A stretch of 64,000 nt of DNA from Streptomyces ficellus (GTDB lineage Bacteria > Actinomycetota > Actinomycetes > Streptomycetales > Streptomycetaceae): positions 1 through 64,000 of the forward strand of contig NZ_JAUEPL010000019.1 of the NCBI RefSeq assembly GCF_030406405.1, given 5' to 3'. The notes below the pieces were generated by a model that was given only the letters and a program-made list of their open reading frames with translations, was not told the DNA's origin and ran no database searches. Below are positions 1-8,739 of the stretch, in pieces (the first letter of the stretch is position 1; every line of letters begins with the position of its first letter). A program made the position numbers and the translations under genes.

Positions 1-1137
1 GCGCCGGGGCACGCCCCCGCGCCCGCCACCGCACCCCCGTCCGGCCCGGCGCCCGCCTCCGCGCCCACCCGCGTCGAGCCGCCGGTCCAGACGACCGCGC
101 GTCTGCGACCCGTCCCCGGGGCCAGGGCGGACGAATCGGCCACCGCCGACCTCCGGCCCGTCCCCGGGACCAGGTGGGACGAATCGGGCACCGCCCCTCG
201 CCGGCCCGCCGTCGTGCCGCCGCCGCCCAGCGTGCCGCCCACCGTGCCGACGCCCAGTCGCCGGCGGCCCGTGGGCGCCGTTGACCTCACGCCACGGCCG
301 GGGGCAACCGCCCCGTCGTACTGGGGCCCGCCGCCCGAGGCGCCCGTCGAGACCACCACCCGCCTCCGGCCCGTCCGCACCCGGCACCCCGCCCGCGCGG
401 CCGGTGCCGTCGCCTGCCTGGTGCTCGGGCTCGGGCTCACGGGCGGAGCCGCCGCCGGTGCCTGGCTCGTCGGCGACTCGGCGGCCCACTCCTCCGCGGA
501 CGACCGCTGGACCGAGGCCCGCGGCATCTGGCACAGCGTCCCCGTCGACACGCTCTTCCCCCGCACCCTGAACGGCGACGGCGCGGGACCCGGCGGCGCC
601 GACCGCACGTGGACGCGCGTCGCCGTCGGCCCGGACGGCCCGTGCACCGGCGCCCTCGACCCCCTGCTGATCAAGACGCTCCAGCCGGTCGGCTGCGAAC
701 GCCTGCTGCGCGCCACGTACACCGACGCCACCTCCACCAGCGTCACCACCGTGGGCATGGTGTTCACCGACGCCGACCGCCCCGGCATGGCGGCGCTGCG
801 CAAGCGCTTCACGGGCGAGAGCCTCGACGAGCGCACCGACCTCATGCCCCGCACGCTCGACGCCCCGGGCACCCTCGCCGCCGGGTTCGGCCAGAGGCAG
901 CGGGCCAGCTGGCGGGTGAGCGTCCTCACCGACGTACCCGTCGTCGTCTACGCCGTGTCCGGCTTCGCGGACGGCCGTACCGTCGACGACCCGCAGCCCG
1001 CCGCCGAGGCGATGGCCGACGGCCAGACGAGCGCACCCGCCCAGGCGGGCCTCGGCCACGAGGCCAAGGGCATCGCCGACCGCGTCGAGCGGGGCCTTCG
1101 CAAGACGGCCGACACCGCCATGCGGGAGCCGCGGTGA
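1..1137 (+). CDS. Proline-rich single-pass membrane protein, 5' truncated by the window edge
   Basis: The frame is open from base 1 to the TGA at 1135-1137, so the start lies upstream of the window. The N-terminal part is Pro/Ala-rich and carries degenerate repeats of the type LRPVPG.R.DES. One hydrophobic segment (AGAVACLVLGLGLTGGAAAG, about positions 400-462) is followed by an extracytoplasmic domain of about 200 residues with two Cys (CTGALDP and GCERLL) that could pair. The stop overlaps the GTG of the mycosin gene, so the two are probably translated together and the protein may belong to the type VII secretion locus. I do not recognise a named family; membrane topology is inferred from hydrophobicity. 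Confidence 0.8.
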   Translation, partial: APGHAPAPATAPPSGPAPASAPTRVEPPVQTTARLRPVPGARADESATADLRPVPGTRWDESGTAPRRPAVVPPPPSVPPTVPTPSRRRPVGAVDLTPRPGATAPSYWGPPPEAPVETTTRLRPVRTRHPARAAGAVACLVLGLGLTGGAAAGAWLVGDSAAHSSADDRWTEARGIWHSVPVDTLFPRTLNGDGAGPGGADRTWTRVAVGPDGPCTGALDPLLIKTLQPVGCERLLRATYTDATSTSVTTVGMVFTDADRPGMAALRKRFTGESLDERTDLMPRTLDAPGTLAAGFGQRQRASWRVSVLTDVPVVVYAVSGFADGRTVDDPQPAAEAMADGQTSAPAQAGLGHEAKGIADRVERGLRKTADTAMREPR

Positions 1138-2321
1138 GGAAAACCGGATACCGCAGGCGTCGTACCGCCGTCGCCGCCGCCCTGGCCGCGACCGCGTTCG
1201 CCGTGCTGCCCGCCACCCCCGCCCACGCCGACGCCATCCGCACCCAGCAGTGGGGCCTCGAAGCGATGCGCACCGACGAGGCCTGGCGCACCACCAAGGG
1301 CGCCGGCGTCACCGTCGCCGTCCTCGACACCGGCGTCGACGCGGCCCACCCCGACCTCACCGGCAATGTCCTGCCCGGCAAGGACCTCATCGGCTTCGGC
1401 GCCGAACGCGGCGACCGCGCCTGGGCCCGCCACGGCACCGCCATGGCCGGCATCATCGCGGGCCACGGACACGGCTCCGGCGGCGAGGACGGCGTCATGG
1501 GCATCGCGCCCGAGGCGAAGATCCTCCCCGTCCGCGTCATCCTCGAAGGCGGCGACCCGGCCCGCACCAAGGCCCGCACCACCCGTGGCACCGCCCTCGC
1601 CGAGGGCATCCGGTGGGCCGTCGACCAGGGCGCCGACGTCATCAACCTCTCCCTCGGCGACGACAGCGAGTCCGCCCACCCCGACGCGGGCGAGGACGCC
1701 GCCGTCCAGTACGCCCTGTCCAAGGGCGCCGTCGTCGTCGCCTCGGCCGGCAACGGCGGCGAGAAAGGCGACCACATCTCGTACCCGGCCGCCTATCCCG
1801 GCGTCATCGCCGTCACCGCCGTCGACCGGTACGGCACCCACGCCGCGTTCTCCACCAGCCGCTGGTACGCCACCGTCAGCGCGCCCGGCGTCGACATCGT
1901 CATCGCCGACCCGGACCGCAAGTACTACGAGGGCTGGGGCACCAGCGCCGCCTCCGCGTTCGTCTCCGGAGCCGTCGCCCTGGTCAAGTCGGCCCACCCC
2001 GGCCTGACCCCCGCGCAGGTCAAGAAGCTCCTTGCCGACACCGCCCGCGACCGCCCCGAGGGGGGCGGCCACGACGACGACAAGGGGTACGGGACGGTCG
2101 ACCCGGCCGCCGCGATCGAGCAGGGCGCCAAGCTGCGCCCGGCCGACCTGAGGGCCGCCGCCTCCGGCTACGGCAAGCGGTACTTCGGCGCGGGCCCGCC
2201 GAGCGCCGCCGCGGAGGAGGAGGGTCCCGGGCTGCTCGCCCCGGTCACGGGCGGCGTCGGCGTGCTCCTGCTGGCCGCCGCGGTCGTCCTGTGGCGCGGG
2301 GGGCGTGCGGCCGGGCGCTGA
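1134..2321 (+). CDS. mycP: Type VII secretion-associated mycosin (S8 subtilisin-like serine protease)
   Basis: A 395-residue protein starting at the GTG that overlaps the previous stop. The first 33 residues form a signal peptide ending AHADA. The subtilisin triad is visible: Asp65 in AVLDTGVD, His100 in RHGTAMAG, Ser271 in GTSAASAF, with oxyanion Asn207 in ASAGNGG. The C-terminus has one membrane segment (GGVGVLLLAAAVVLW) followed by Arg-rich residues, the standard mycosin anchor. In this family the catalytic domain lies outside the membrane and is associated with ESX/type VII machinery. The neighbouring upstream gene would belong to that locus, but no EccB-E gene is within view. Function by family; confidence is high for protease, moderate for the ESX link. 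Confidence 0.9.
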   Translation: MRKTGYRRRRTAVAAALAATAFAVLPATPAHADAIRTQQWGLEAMRTDEAWRTTKGAGVTVAVLDTGVDAAHPDLTGNVLPGKDLIGFGAERGDRAWARHGTAMAGIIAGHGHGSGGEDGVMGIAPEAKILPVRVILEGGDPARTKARTTRGTALAEGIRWAVDQGADVINLSLGDDSESAHPDAGEDAAVQYALSKGAVVVASAGNGGEKGDHISYPAAYPGVIAVTAVDRYGTHAAFSTSRWYATVSAPGVDIVIADPDRKYYEGWGTSAASAFVSGAVALVKSAHPGLTPAQVKKLLADTARDRPEGGGHDDDKGYGTVDPAAAIEQGAKLRPADLRAAASGYGKRYFGAGPPSAAAEEEGPGLLAPVTGGVGVLLLAAAVVLWRGGRAAGR

Positions 2322-2341
2322 GCCCCGGCTAGGCTCGTCGC

Positions 2342-3073
2342 GTGGCGCTCAAGAACATCCCTGACCCCGGTTTCTCCGACGACGACGGCACCGCCGACCC
2401 GAGGCTCGCCGAGGCCCTCGCGGCCTGGGCGGAGGACCGGTCCGCCGAGCCCCGCGTCCTGGCGGCCCTCAAGGACGCCCGGCTGCTGGTCCCCATCGTC
2501 GCCGTCCTCGGCGAGCTGGAGGAGGACGAGAACGGCCTGCGCCGCGAGAAGACCAGCGACATGGCCGTACCGACGCTCACCGCCGGCGACCGCCGCGCCC
2601 TGCCCGCGTTCACGTCCACCGACGCGCTCGCCCGCTGGGACCCGGCCGCCCGCCCCGTCGCCGTACCGCTGCACCAGGCGCTCCAGGCCGCCGCCCACGA
2701 GAAGGCCGACACGCTCGTGCTCGACCTCGCGGGACCCGTGCCCTACCAGCTGACCGGCCCCGCGCTGCTTGCCCTCGCCGAGGGCCGCACCAGCACCGAC
2801 CCGCTCGCCGACCCGGCCGTCACGGCGGCGGTACGGTCGGTGGTCGCCGCCGAGCCGACCGTGCTCCGCGCCCACCTGGGCCCCGGCACCGCGGACGGCA
2901 CCCTCGCGCTGGTCCTCGCCCCGGACACCGCCCCCGCCGAGGCGGCCGGGCGCGTGGCCCGCGCCCTGGCGGCCGACGACACACTCAGGGCCCGCCTGGT
3001 GCGCGGCCTCGACCTGGCCCTCCTCCCGGCCACCGCCACCCCCCCGGGCGAGCCCTTCTACGTGCGCGCCTGA
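2342..3073 (+). CDS. SseB-family protein (conserved actinobacterial)
   Basis: A 243-residue cytoplasmic protein with the SseB N-terminal fold signature: LLVPIVAVLGELEEDENGL, then DMAVPTLTAGDRRALPAFTS and a C-terminal alpha/beta half. The GTG at 2342 lies 6 bases after a TAGGCT box (2330-2335), which fits a leaderless transcript starting at or next to the initiation codon; there is no Shine-Dalgarno sequence. It sits just before DUF1844 and infC, its usual position in Streptomyces. In enterobacteria SseB is tied to serine-sensitivity phenotypes; the role in actinobacteria is unknown. Confidence 0.85.
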   Translation: MALKNIPDPGFSDDDGTADPRLAEALAAWAEDRSAEPRVLAALKDARLLVPIVAVLGELEEDENGLRREKTSDMAVPTLTAGDRRALPAFTSTDALARWDPAARPVAVPLHQALQAAAHEKADTLVLDLAGPVPYQLTGPALLALAEGRTSTDPLADPAVTAAVRSVVAAEPTVLRAHLGPGTADGTLALVLAPDTAPAEAAGRVARALAADDTLRARLVRGLDLALLPATATPPGEPFYVRA

Positions 3074-3122
3074 GGCCTCGGGGCCCTGCGGCCTCAGCCG
3101 ATGACCGCCCCTCGGTGCCCGT

Positions 3123-3224
3123 CGCGTCAGCCGAAGACCGGGCCGGTGACGGCAGTCGCGCGCCACGCCGCGGGGCGTAAGCAGACGCCAGGCCCCGCCG
3201 CGTCAGCCGAAGACCGGGCCGGTG
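3123..3224. repeat. Direct repeat of 26 bp, two copies 76 bp apart
   Basis: The same 26 bases occur at 3123-3148 and 3199-3224. The second copy contains the last codons and stop of the minus-strand DUF1844 gene (TGPVFG-stop); the first copy lies just downstream of that stop. This looks like a local duplication of the gene's 3' end. Confidence 0.75.
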
Positions 3225-3577
3225 TACTTCTCGCCCGGGCCCTGGCCCGGGTCGTCCGGGACGATCGAGGCCTCGCGGAACGCCAGCTGGAGTGACTTCA
3301 GGCCGTCGCGCAGCGGCGCCGCGTGGAACGAGCTGATCTCCGTCGCGCCCGCGTCCAGCAGGCCCGCCAGCGCGTGGATCAGCTTGCGCGCCTCGTCCAG
3401 GTCCTTGTACTGCTCGCCCTCCTCGGTGAGCCCGAGCTTGACGGCGGCGGCGCTCATCAGGTTGACGGCGACCGTCACGATCACCTCGACCGCGGGGACC
3501 TCCGCGATGTCGCGGGTCATGGTCTCGAAGTCGGTGGTCTGGGCGGCGGAGGCGTTGCTCGGCGTGGCGTCACTCAT
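3203..3577 (-). CDS. DUF1844 domain protein
   Basis: A 124-residue acidic cytoplasmic protein. The core VAEV-type helix pair reads DIAEVPAVEVIVTVAVNLMSAAAVKLGL followed by DLDEARKLIHALAGLL, matching the DUF1844 family (short helical proteins of unknown function, nearly always next to infC in Streptomyces; quoted here as two stretches). The ATG at 3577 is preceded at 7 bases by TATCGT (reverse strand 3589-3584), so the mRNA is probably leaderless. It is divergent from infC. The N-terminal 15 residues are low-complexity. Function unknown. Confidence 0.85.
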   Translation of the reverse strand: MSDATPSNASAAQTTDFETMTRDIAEVPAVEVIVTVAVNLMSAAAVKLGLTEEGEQYKDLDEARKLIHALAGLLDAGATEISSFHAAPLRDGLKSLQLAFREASIVPDDPGQGPGEKYTGPVFG

Positions 3578-3822
3578 GGCGCCCACGATAGGCGCCCGCG
3601 TCCCGGTTAGCCGCACCCGCCGGGAGCTGGTAACCTGGTGTGACGACCGGCTGGACGCGACTCGTGTTCCGGCCCACAAGTGGAGGCTCCGATCTCCCAC
3701 CTGGCCGCCCTCCGGGGCGGCGGGTCACCGGTCAGGTGGCGCCCATCGTTCCGTACGGACGATGGAGCCGCCCGAACGCGCGCCCCGCGGTTGACCGCGG
3801 CGGTGCTCCGGTATCACAAGGA

Positions 3823-3853
3823 GCCCCGCCTGTGTCCCGTCCGGGGCATTTTT
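3823..3853 (+). promoter_or_regulatory. Terminator-like hairpin in the infC leader (candidate attenuator)
   Basis: GCCCCG (3823-3828) can pair with CGGGGC (3842-3847), followed directly by A and five T. This is an intrinsic-terminator shape lying about 90 bases before infC, with no gene end nearby to serve. A weak -10 (TAACCT, 3631-3636) upstream would give a leader of roughly 300 bases. Infer transcription attenuation of infC-rpmI-rplT; many bacteria regulate this operon through its leader. Confidence 0.5.
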
Positions 3854-3937
3854 CATGCACCGGCGCGGTTGGTCTCACACAACAGACGTTACGCGTCCGT
3901 CCGCCAGGCGGTCGCGTGGTGCTACCGAGGAGGATCC

Positions 3938-4558
3938 ATCAGCGCCGAGCCCCGCATCAACGACCGGATTCGCGTTCCCGAGGTGCGACTTGTCGGTCCC
4001 AGCGGCGAGCAGGTCGGGATTGTCCCGCTTGCCAAGGCCCTGGAGCTTGCGCAGGAGTACGACCTGGACCTGGTCGAGGTCGCGGCGAACGCCCGTCCGC
4101 CCGTGTGCAAGCTCATGGACTACGGGAAGTTCAAGTACGAGTCGGCCATGAAGGCCCGTGAGGCGCGCAAGAACCAGGCGCACACGGTCATCAAGGAGAT
4201 GAAGCTCCGGCCGAAGATCGACCCGCACGACTATGACACCAAGAAGGGTCACGTCGTCCGGTTCCTCAAGCAGGGCGACAAGGTCAAGATCACGATTATG
4301 TTCCGTGGTCGCGAGCAGTCCCGGCCGGAGCTCGGCTTCCGGCTGCTGCAGCGGCTGGCGGAGGACGTCCAGGACCTCGGGTTCGTCGAGTCGAACCCGA
4401 AGCAGGACGGCCGGAACATGATCATGGTTCTCGGACCGCACAAGAAGAAGACCGAGGCGATGGCCGAGGCCCGTGAGGCGCAGGCCGCCCGCAAGGCGGA
4501 GCGCCAGGGCCAGCCCGCCCAGGCGGACGAGTCCGCCGACGAGGCTGCCGAGGCCTGA
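3938..4558 (+). CDS. infC: Translation initiation factor IF-3
   Basis: A 206-residue IF-3: N-terminal domain from [19 protein letters not shown], linker helix [15 protein letters not shown]-terminal domain with [17 protein letters not shown], and an Ala/Glu/Lys tail. It prevents premature 50S joining and proofreads start-codon choice. No ATG, GTG or TTG lies at a sensible place; the best start is ATC at 3938, four bases after a strong AGGAGG. A non-standard start is known for infC (AUU in E. coli), where IF-3 rejects its own start codon and so autoregulates. Upstream in-frame starts would add residues that do not belong to the family. First gene of infC-rpmI-rplT. Confidence 0.9.
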   Translation: MSAEPRINDRIRVPEVRLVGPSGEQVGIVPLAKALELAQEYDLDLVEVAANARPPVCKLMDYGKFKYESAMKAREARKNQAHTVIKEMKLRPKIDPHDYDTKKGHVVRFLKQGDKVKITIMFRGREQSRPELGFRLLQRLAEDVQDLGFVESNPKQDGRNMIMVLGPHKKKTEAMAEAREAQAARKAERQGQPAQADESADEAAEA

Positions 4559-4659
4559 TTCCCGGGCACCCGCCCAGGATGCAACCGACACACCTGACGC
4601 TCCCGCGCGCCGGTCTCCGGACCGGCTGGGAGCGCCACTGACGAGGAGAGAACGGCGCT

Positions 4660-4854
4660 ATGCCGAAGAACAAGACGCACTCCGGTGCCAAGAAGCGCTT
4701 CAAGGTCACCGGCTCCGGCAAGATCCTGCGCGAGCGCGCCGGCAAGCGCCACCTGCTCGAGCACAAGTCGTCCAAGCTGACGCGTCGCCTCACCGGCAAC
4801 GCCGAGATGGCCCCGGGTGACAGCGCCAAGATCAAGAAGATGCTGGGCATCTGA
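4660..4854 (+). CDS. rpmI: 50S ribosomal protein L35
   Basis: A 64-residue, Lys/Arg-rich protein beginning [20 protein letters not shown], the standard L35 signature and full family length. It is preceded by GAGGAGAG about 11 bases before the ATG. It lies 101 bases after infC and 102 before rplT, in the canonical order, with no terminator in either gap. Confidence 0.97.
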   Translation: MPKNKTHSGAKKRFKVTGSGKILRERAGKRHLLEHKSSKLTRRLTGNAEMAPGDSAKIKKMLGI

Positions 4855-4956
4855 CTGACTTCCCGCCCTCGGTGACGAGGGCAGCCCGACACCGGGACCC
4901 ATATCGTTTCCGGGCCGTGTGAGTCCAACCACGGCCCCGCTACAAGGAGTTAACAA

Positions 4957-5343
4957 GTGGCACGCGTCAAGCGGGCAGTCAACGCCCACAAGAAGCGCCG
5001 GGCGATTCTCGAGCAGGCCAGCGGCTACCGCGGCCAGCGTTCGCGCCTGTACCGCAAGGCCAAGGAGCAGGTCACCCACTCGCTGGTCTACAACTACAAC
5101 GACCGCAAGAAGCGCAAGGGCGACTTCCGTCAGCTGTGGATCCAGCGCATCAACGCCGCTGCCCGCGCCAACGGTATGACGTACAACCGCCTCATCCAGG
5201 GTCTGAAGGCCGCCAACATCGAGGTGGACCGCAAGATCCTGGCCGAGCTCGCGGTCAACGACGCGGGCGCGTTCGCCGCGCTCGTCGAGGTCGCCCAGAA
5301 GGCGCTCCCGAGCGACGTCAACGCCCCGAAGGCCGCTGCCTGA
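4957..5343 (+). CDS. rplT: 50S ribosomal protein L20
   Basis: A 128-residue L20 starting at GTG after AAGGAG. The N-terminal basic arm ([19 protein letters not shown]) and the motif [22 protein letters not shown] are typical. L20 is an early 50S assembly protein and in several bacteria represses this operon by binding its leader RNA. The operon is closed by a strong hairpin at 5368-5400. Confidence 0.97.
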   Translation: MARVKRAVNAHKKRRAILEQASGYRGQRSRLYRKAKEQVTHSLVYNYNDRKKRKGDFRQLWIQRINAAARANGMTYNRLIQGLKAANIEVDRKILAELAVNDAGAFAALVEVAQKALPSDVNAPKAAA

Positions 5344-5367
5344 TCTCCCAGGCCGCAGTTCTTCCCT

Positions 5368-5400
5368 CCGGACCCGCAGGCCCCGAGCCTGCGGGTCCGG
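5368..5400 (+). terminator. Rho-independent-type terminator after rplT
   Basis: CCGGACCCGCAGGC (5368-5381) pairs perfectly with GCCTGCGGGTCCGG (5387-5400), loop CCCGA, followed by TCTGTT. Marks the end of the infC operon. Confidence 0.85.
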
Positions 5401-5441
5401 TCTGTTCCGCAGACCTCACGACGAGAGAGCCGCCGACCACC

Positions 5442-6296
5442 ATGGGCACCCCTGAGCTGATCTCCCCCCGTTCCCCGCGGGTCATCGCCGCCCGGCGGCT
5501 CGCCAAGCGCAACTTCAGGGGCAAGGAGCGCCGGTTCATCGCCGAGGGGCCCCAGGCCGTGCGCGAGGCCGTCGCGCACCGCGGCGGCGGGGAGCCCACG
5601 CTGGTCGAGCTGTTCACGACCGTCGAGGCCGCCGAGCGGTACGCCGACATCGTCGAGGCCGCCCGCGCCACCGGCGCCCGCGTCCACCACGCCTCCGACG
5701 CCGTCCTCGCCGAGGTCTCGCAGACCGTCACCCCGCAGGGGCTGCTCGGGGTGTGCCGGTTCCTGGACTCGCCGTTCGAGGAGATCCTCCGGGCCCGCCC
5801 CAAGCTGGTCGCCGTCCTCGCCCACGTACGCGACCCCGGCAACGCCGGGACCGTGCTGCGGTGCGCCGACGCGGCCGGCGCCGACGCCGTCGTCCTCACG
5901 GACGCCTCCGTCGACCTCTACAACCCCAAGGCGGTGCGCGCCTCGGTCGGGTCCGTCTTCCACCTCCCCGTCGCCGTGGGCGTGCCCGTCGAGCAGGCCG
6001 TCGCCGGGCTCAGGGACGCGGGGCTGCGGGTCCTGGCCGCCGACGGGGCGGGCGAGCAGGACCTGGACGCCGAGCTCGACGCGGGCACCATGGGCGGGCC
6101 CACCGCCTGGATCTTCGGCAACGAGGCGTGGGGCCTGCCCGAGGAGACCCGCGCCCTCGCGGACGCCGTGGTGCGCGTCCCGATCCACGGCAAGGCCGAG
6201 AGCCTGAACCTCGCCACCGCCGCGGCCGTATGTCTCTACGGCTCCGCCCGTGCGCAGCGTGCTGCCGGAGGGTGCCGCTCCGTCACCACTCCCTAG
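5442..6296 (+). CDS. SpoU/TrmH-family RNA 2'-O-methyltransferase
   Basis: A 284-residue protein. An N-terminal substrate-binding domain (RFIAEGPQAVREAV) precedes a SPOUT catalytic domain with the three SpoU motifs: VRDPGNAGTVLRCADAAGA, WIFGNEAWGLPEE and IPIHGKAESLNLATAAA-type C-terminal knot (here VPIHGKAESLNLATA). It uses S-adenosylmethionine to methylate a ribose in rRNA or tRNA; the exact nucleotide is not evident. ATG at 5442 follows GAGAG. It is the usual gene between rplT and the sensor kinase in Streptomyces. Confidence 0.92.
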   Translation: MGTPELISPRSPRVIAARRLAKRNFRGKERRFIAEGPQAVREAVAHRGGGEPTLVELFTTVEAAERYADIVEAARATGARVHHASDAVLAEVSQTVTPQGLLGVCRFLDSPFEEILRARPKLVAVLAHVRDPGNAGTVLRCADAAGADAVVLTDASVDLYNPKAVRASVGSVFHLPVAVGVPVEQAVAGLRDAGLRVLAADGAGEQDLDAELDAGTMGGPTAWIFGNEAWGLPEETRALADAVVRVPIHGKAESLNLATAAAVCLYGSARAQRAAGGCRSVTTP

Positions 6297-6354
6297 TAGG
6301 CTGGCGGGCTCGGGGGGATGCCCACTGTGCTGCACGGAGAGGTGGGATACCGGG

Positions 6355-7479
6355 ATGACGCTGGGGACGAGCAGGCCGGCGCCGGCGAGGGGCGCCTTAC
6401 TCGACGCCTCCGCCGAGCCGCCCGCGCACGCGTGCGATCCCGACGACCTGCCAGACGGCCTGGTCGTCGCCGACGAGAACGGCCGCGTGGTCTGCTTCAA
6501 CGCCGCCGCCGTCCGCCTCACCTCCGTACCCCGGGCACAGGCCCTCGGCCGTCCGCTGGAGCGGGCGCTGCCGCTGGAGGACCTCAAGGGGCGCCGCTGG
6601 TGGGAGCTGACCGACCCGTACGGCGGGCTCGCCATCCGCGTCGGGCAGCCCGAGCGCAACCTGCTGCTGCCCGGTGGCCGTGAGATCCTCGTCGCCGCCC
6701 GCTACGTACGCGACCAGCCGCTCGCGCCGGTACGCAAGGTGGTCGTCACCCTGCGCGGGACCGAGGCCAGGCGCCGTACCGAGCGCAGCCACGCCGAGCT
6801 GATCGCCACCGTCGCCCACGAACTGCGCTCACCGCTCACCTCCGTCAAGGGCTTCACGGCGACCCTGCTCGCCAAGTGGGAGCGGTTCACCGACGACCAG
6901 AAGCGGCTGATGCTGGAGACCGTCGACGCCGACGCCAGCCGCGTCACCCGGCTGATCGCCGAGCTCCTGGACATCTCCCGAATAGACTCCGGCCGCCTCG
7001 AAGTGCGCCGCCAGCCCGTCGACATCGCCGCCGCCGTCGGCCGCCACATCCAGGCCCACACCGCGCGCGGCCAGTCGCCCGACCGGTTCTTCGTCCGCGT
7101 ACGCCGCCCGCTGCCCGATCTGTGGGCCGACCCCGACAAGATCGACCAGGTGCTCGGCAACCTCCTGGAAAACGCGGTGCGCCACGGCGAGGGAACCGTC
7201 ACCATCGAGGTGGCACCCGCCTGTGCGGACGACGACCAGAAGGGAACGACCGTCACCGTGAGCGACGAAGGCCCCGGCATTCCCGAGGAGTCGATGGGCC
7301 GTGTCTTCACCCGCTTCTGGCGGGGGAGCAAGCGCGGCGGGACCGGTCTTGGCCTGTACATCGTCAAGGGCATCGTCGAGGCGCACGGCGGGACGATCAC
7401 CGTCGGCCGCGGACCCGGCGGCGGCGCGCAGTTCCGATTTACGCTGCCCGTGGGCGCCCCCTCCTATCTCACGTCATAG
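6355..7479 (+). CDS. PAS-domain sensor histidine kinase (soluble)
   Basis: A 374-residue protein without membrane segments. PAS fold at about 31-140 (DGLVVADENGRVVCFN), HisKA box with phospho-acceptor His155 in ATVAHELRSPLTS, and a HATPase_c domain with N box (LGNLLENAVRHG), G1 (VSDEGPGIPEE), F box (FTRFWRG) and G2 (GGTGLGLYIVKGI). It should autophosphorylate and pass phosphate to a response regulator, but no regulator is adjacent, so it is an orphan here. The ATG at 6355 follows GAGGTGGG; an upstream in-frame start would overlap the methyltransferase gene. The ligand of the PAS domain is unknown. Confidence 0.9.
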   Translation: MTLGTSRPAPARGALLDASAEPPAHACDPDDLPDGLVVADENGRVVCFNAAAVRLTSVPRAQALGRPLERALPLEDLKGRRWWELTDPYGGLAIRVGQPERNLLLPGGREILVAARYVRDQPLAPVRKVVVTLRGTEARRRTERSHAELIATVAHELRSPLTSVKGFTATLLAKWERFTDDQKRLMLETVDADASRVTRLIAELLDISRIDSGRLEVRRQPVDIAAAVGRHIQAHTARGQSPDRFFVRVRRPLPDLWADPDKIDQVLGNLLENAVRHGEGTVTIEVAPACADDDQKGTTVTVSDEGPGIPEESMGRVFTRFWRGSKRGGTGLGLYIVKGIVEAHGGTITVGRGPGGGAQFRFTLPVGAPSYLTS

Positions 7480-7614
7480 AGGGTCCAGGGCGTCCACGGG
7501 CTGATCCGCGGCGCATCCGCCTGCCCCCACCCCGTTAGACTCGTCCTTTGGCACCTTTGCGTCCTCGGTCGTCGAGCGGGGGCCCCAGCCAGCCCATCGG
7601 AAGTACGGGAAGAG

Positions 7615-8739
7615 ATGTCGGCACCGAACAAGTCGTACGACCCAGTCGAGGTCGAGGCACTGAAACCGGAAGAGATCGAGCGCATGCGGGACGAGGCGCT
7701 CGCCGCCTTCGCCGCCGCCGGTGACCTCGACGCGCTCCACGAGGCCAAGGTCGCGCACACCGGCCCCGCCTCGCCGCTCGCCCTCGCCAACCGGGAGATC
7801 GGCGCCCTGCCCCCGCACGCCAAGGCCGAGGCCGGCAAGCGCGTGGGCCAGGCCCGGGGTGCCGTGAACAAGGCACTGGCCGCCCGCCAGGCGGAGCTGG
7901 AGGCCGAGCGCGACGCGCGCGTGCTGGTCGAGGAGGCGGTGGACGTCACGCTGCCCTACGACCGCGTTCCCGCCGGCGCCCGCCACCCGCTGACCACCCT
8001 CATGGAGCGGATCGAGGACGTCTTCGTCGGCATGGGCTACGAGGTGGCCGAAGGCCCCGAGGTCGAGTCCGAGTGGCTCAACTTCGACGCCCTCAACATC
8101 GCCGTCGACCACCCCGCCCGAGGCGAGCAGGACACCTTCTTCGTCGCCGACGCCGAGGGCAGGAGCGGTTCGGGTGTCGTGCTCCGCACGCACACCTCGC
8201 CCGTCCAGGTCCGCTCCATGCTGGACCGCGAGCCGCCGCTGTACGTGATCTGCCCCGGCCGTGTGTACCGCACCGACGAGCTGGACGCCACGCACACCCC
8301 GGTCTTCCACCAGGTGGAGCTGCTCGCCGTCGACGAGGGCCTCACCATGGCCGACCTCAAGGGCACTCTCGACCACATGGTCCAGGCGCTGTTCGGCGGT
8401 GAGGGCATGAAGACCCGGCTGCGGCCCAACTTCTTCCCCTTCACCGAGCCGTCCGCCGAGATGGACATGGTCTGCTACGTGTGCCGCGGCGAGTCCGTCG
8501 GCAACCCGGAGCGCCCCTGCCGCACCTGCTCCAGCGAGGGCTGGATCGAGCTCGGCGGCTGCGGCATGGTCAACCCGAAGGTGCTGACCGCCTGCGGCGT
8601 GGACCCCGAGAAGTACAGCGGATTCGCCTTCGGGTTCGGCATCGAGCGGATGCTGATGTTCCGCCACAACGTCGAAGACATGCGAGACATGGTCGAGGGT
8701 GACGTCCGGTTCACCCGGCCGTTCGGGATGGAGATCTGA
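7615..8739 (+). CDS. pheS: Phenylalanyl-tRNA synthetase alpha subunit
   Basis: A 374-residue class II synthetase subunit. N-terminal coiled-coil arm, then motif 2 ([20 protein letters not shown]) and motif 3 ([15 protein letters not shown]). Cys pairs CYVC and CRTC sit in the catalytic core. It forms an alpha2beta2 enzyme with PheT. GAAGAG lies before the ATG; a TAGACT box at 7536-7541 would give a leader of about 65 bases, in which I see no T-box or terminator. Confidence 0.97.
   Translation: MSAPNKSYDPVEVEALKPEEIERMRDEALAAFAAAGDLDALHEAKVAHTGPASPLALANREIGALPPHAKAEAGKRVGQARGAVNKALAARQAELEAERDARVLVEEAVDVTLPYDRVPAGARHPLTTLMERIEDVFVGMGYEVAEGPEVESEWLNFDALNIAVDHPARGEQDTFFVADAEGRSGSGVVLRTHTSPVQVRSMLDREPPLYVICPGRVYRTDELDATHTPVFHQVELLAVDEGLTMADLKGTLDHMVQALFGGEGMKTRLRPNFFPFTEPSAEMDMVCYVCRGESVGNPERPCRTCSSEGWIELGGCGMVNPKVLTACGVDPEKYSGFAFGFGIERMLMFRHNVEDMRDMVEGDVRFTRPFGMEI

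Noticed and set aside
948..2072. Long minus-strand ORFs opposite real genes (for example over the mycosin gene)
   Set aside because: Shadows caused by GC-rich third positions; Gly/Val/Asp-rich, no domains, and the opposite strand codes for a recognised enzyme.
7480..7614. T-box or attenuator before pheS
   Set aside because: No T-box motif (UGGN region) and no T-run terminator in the leader; Streptomyces T-boxes are known mainly for ileS.
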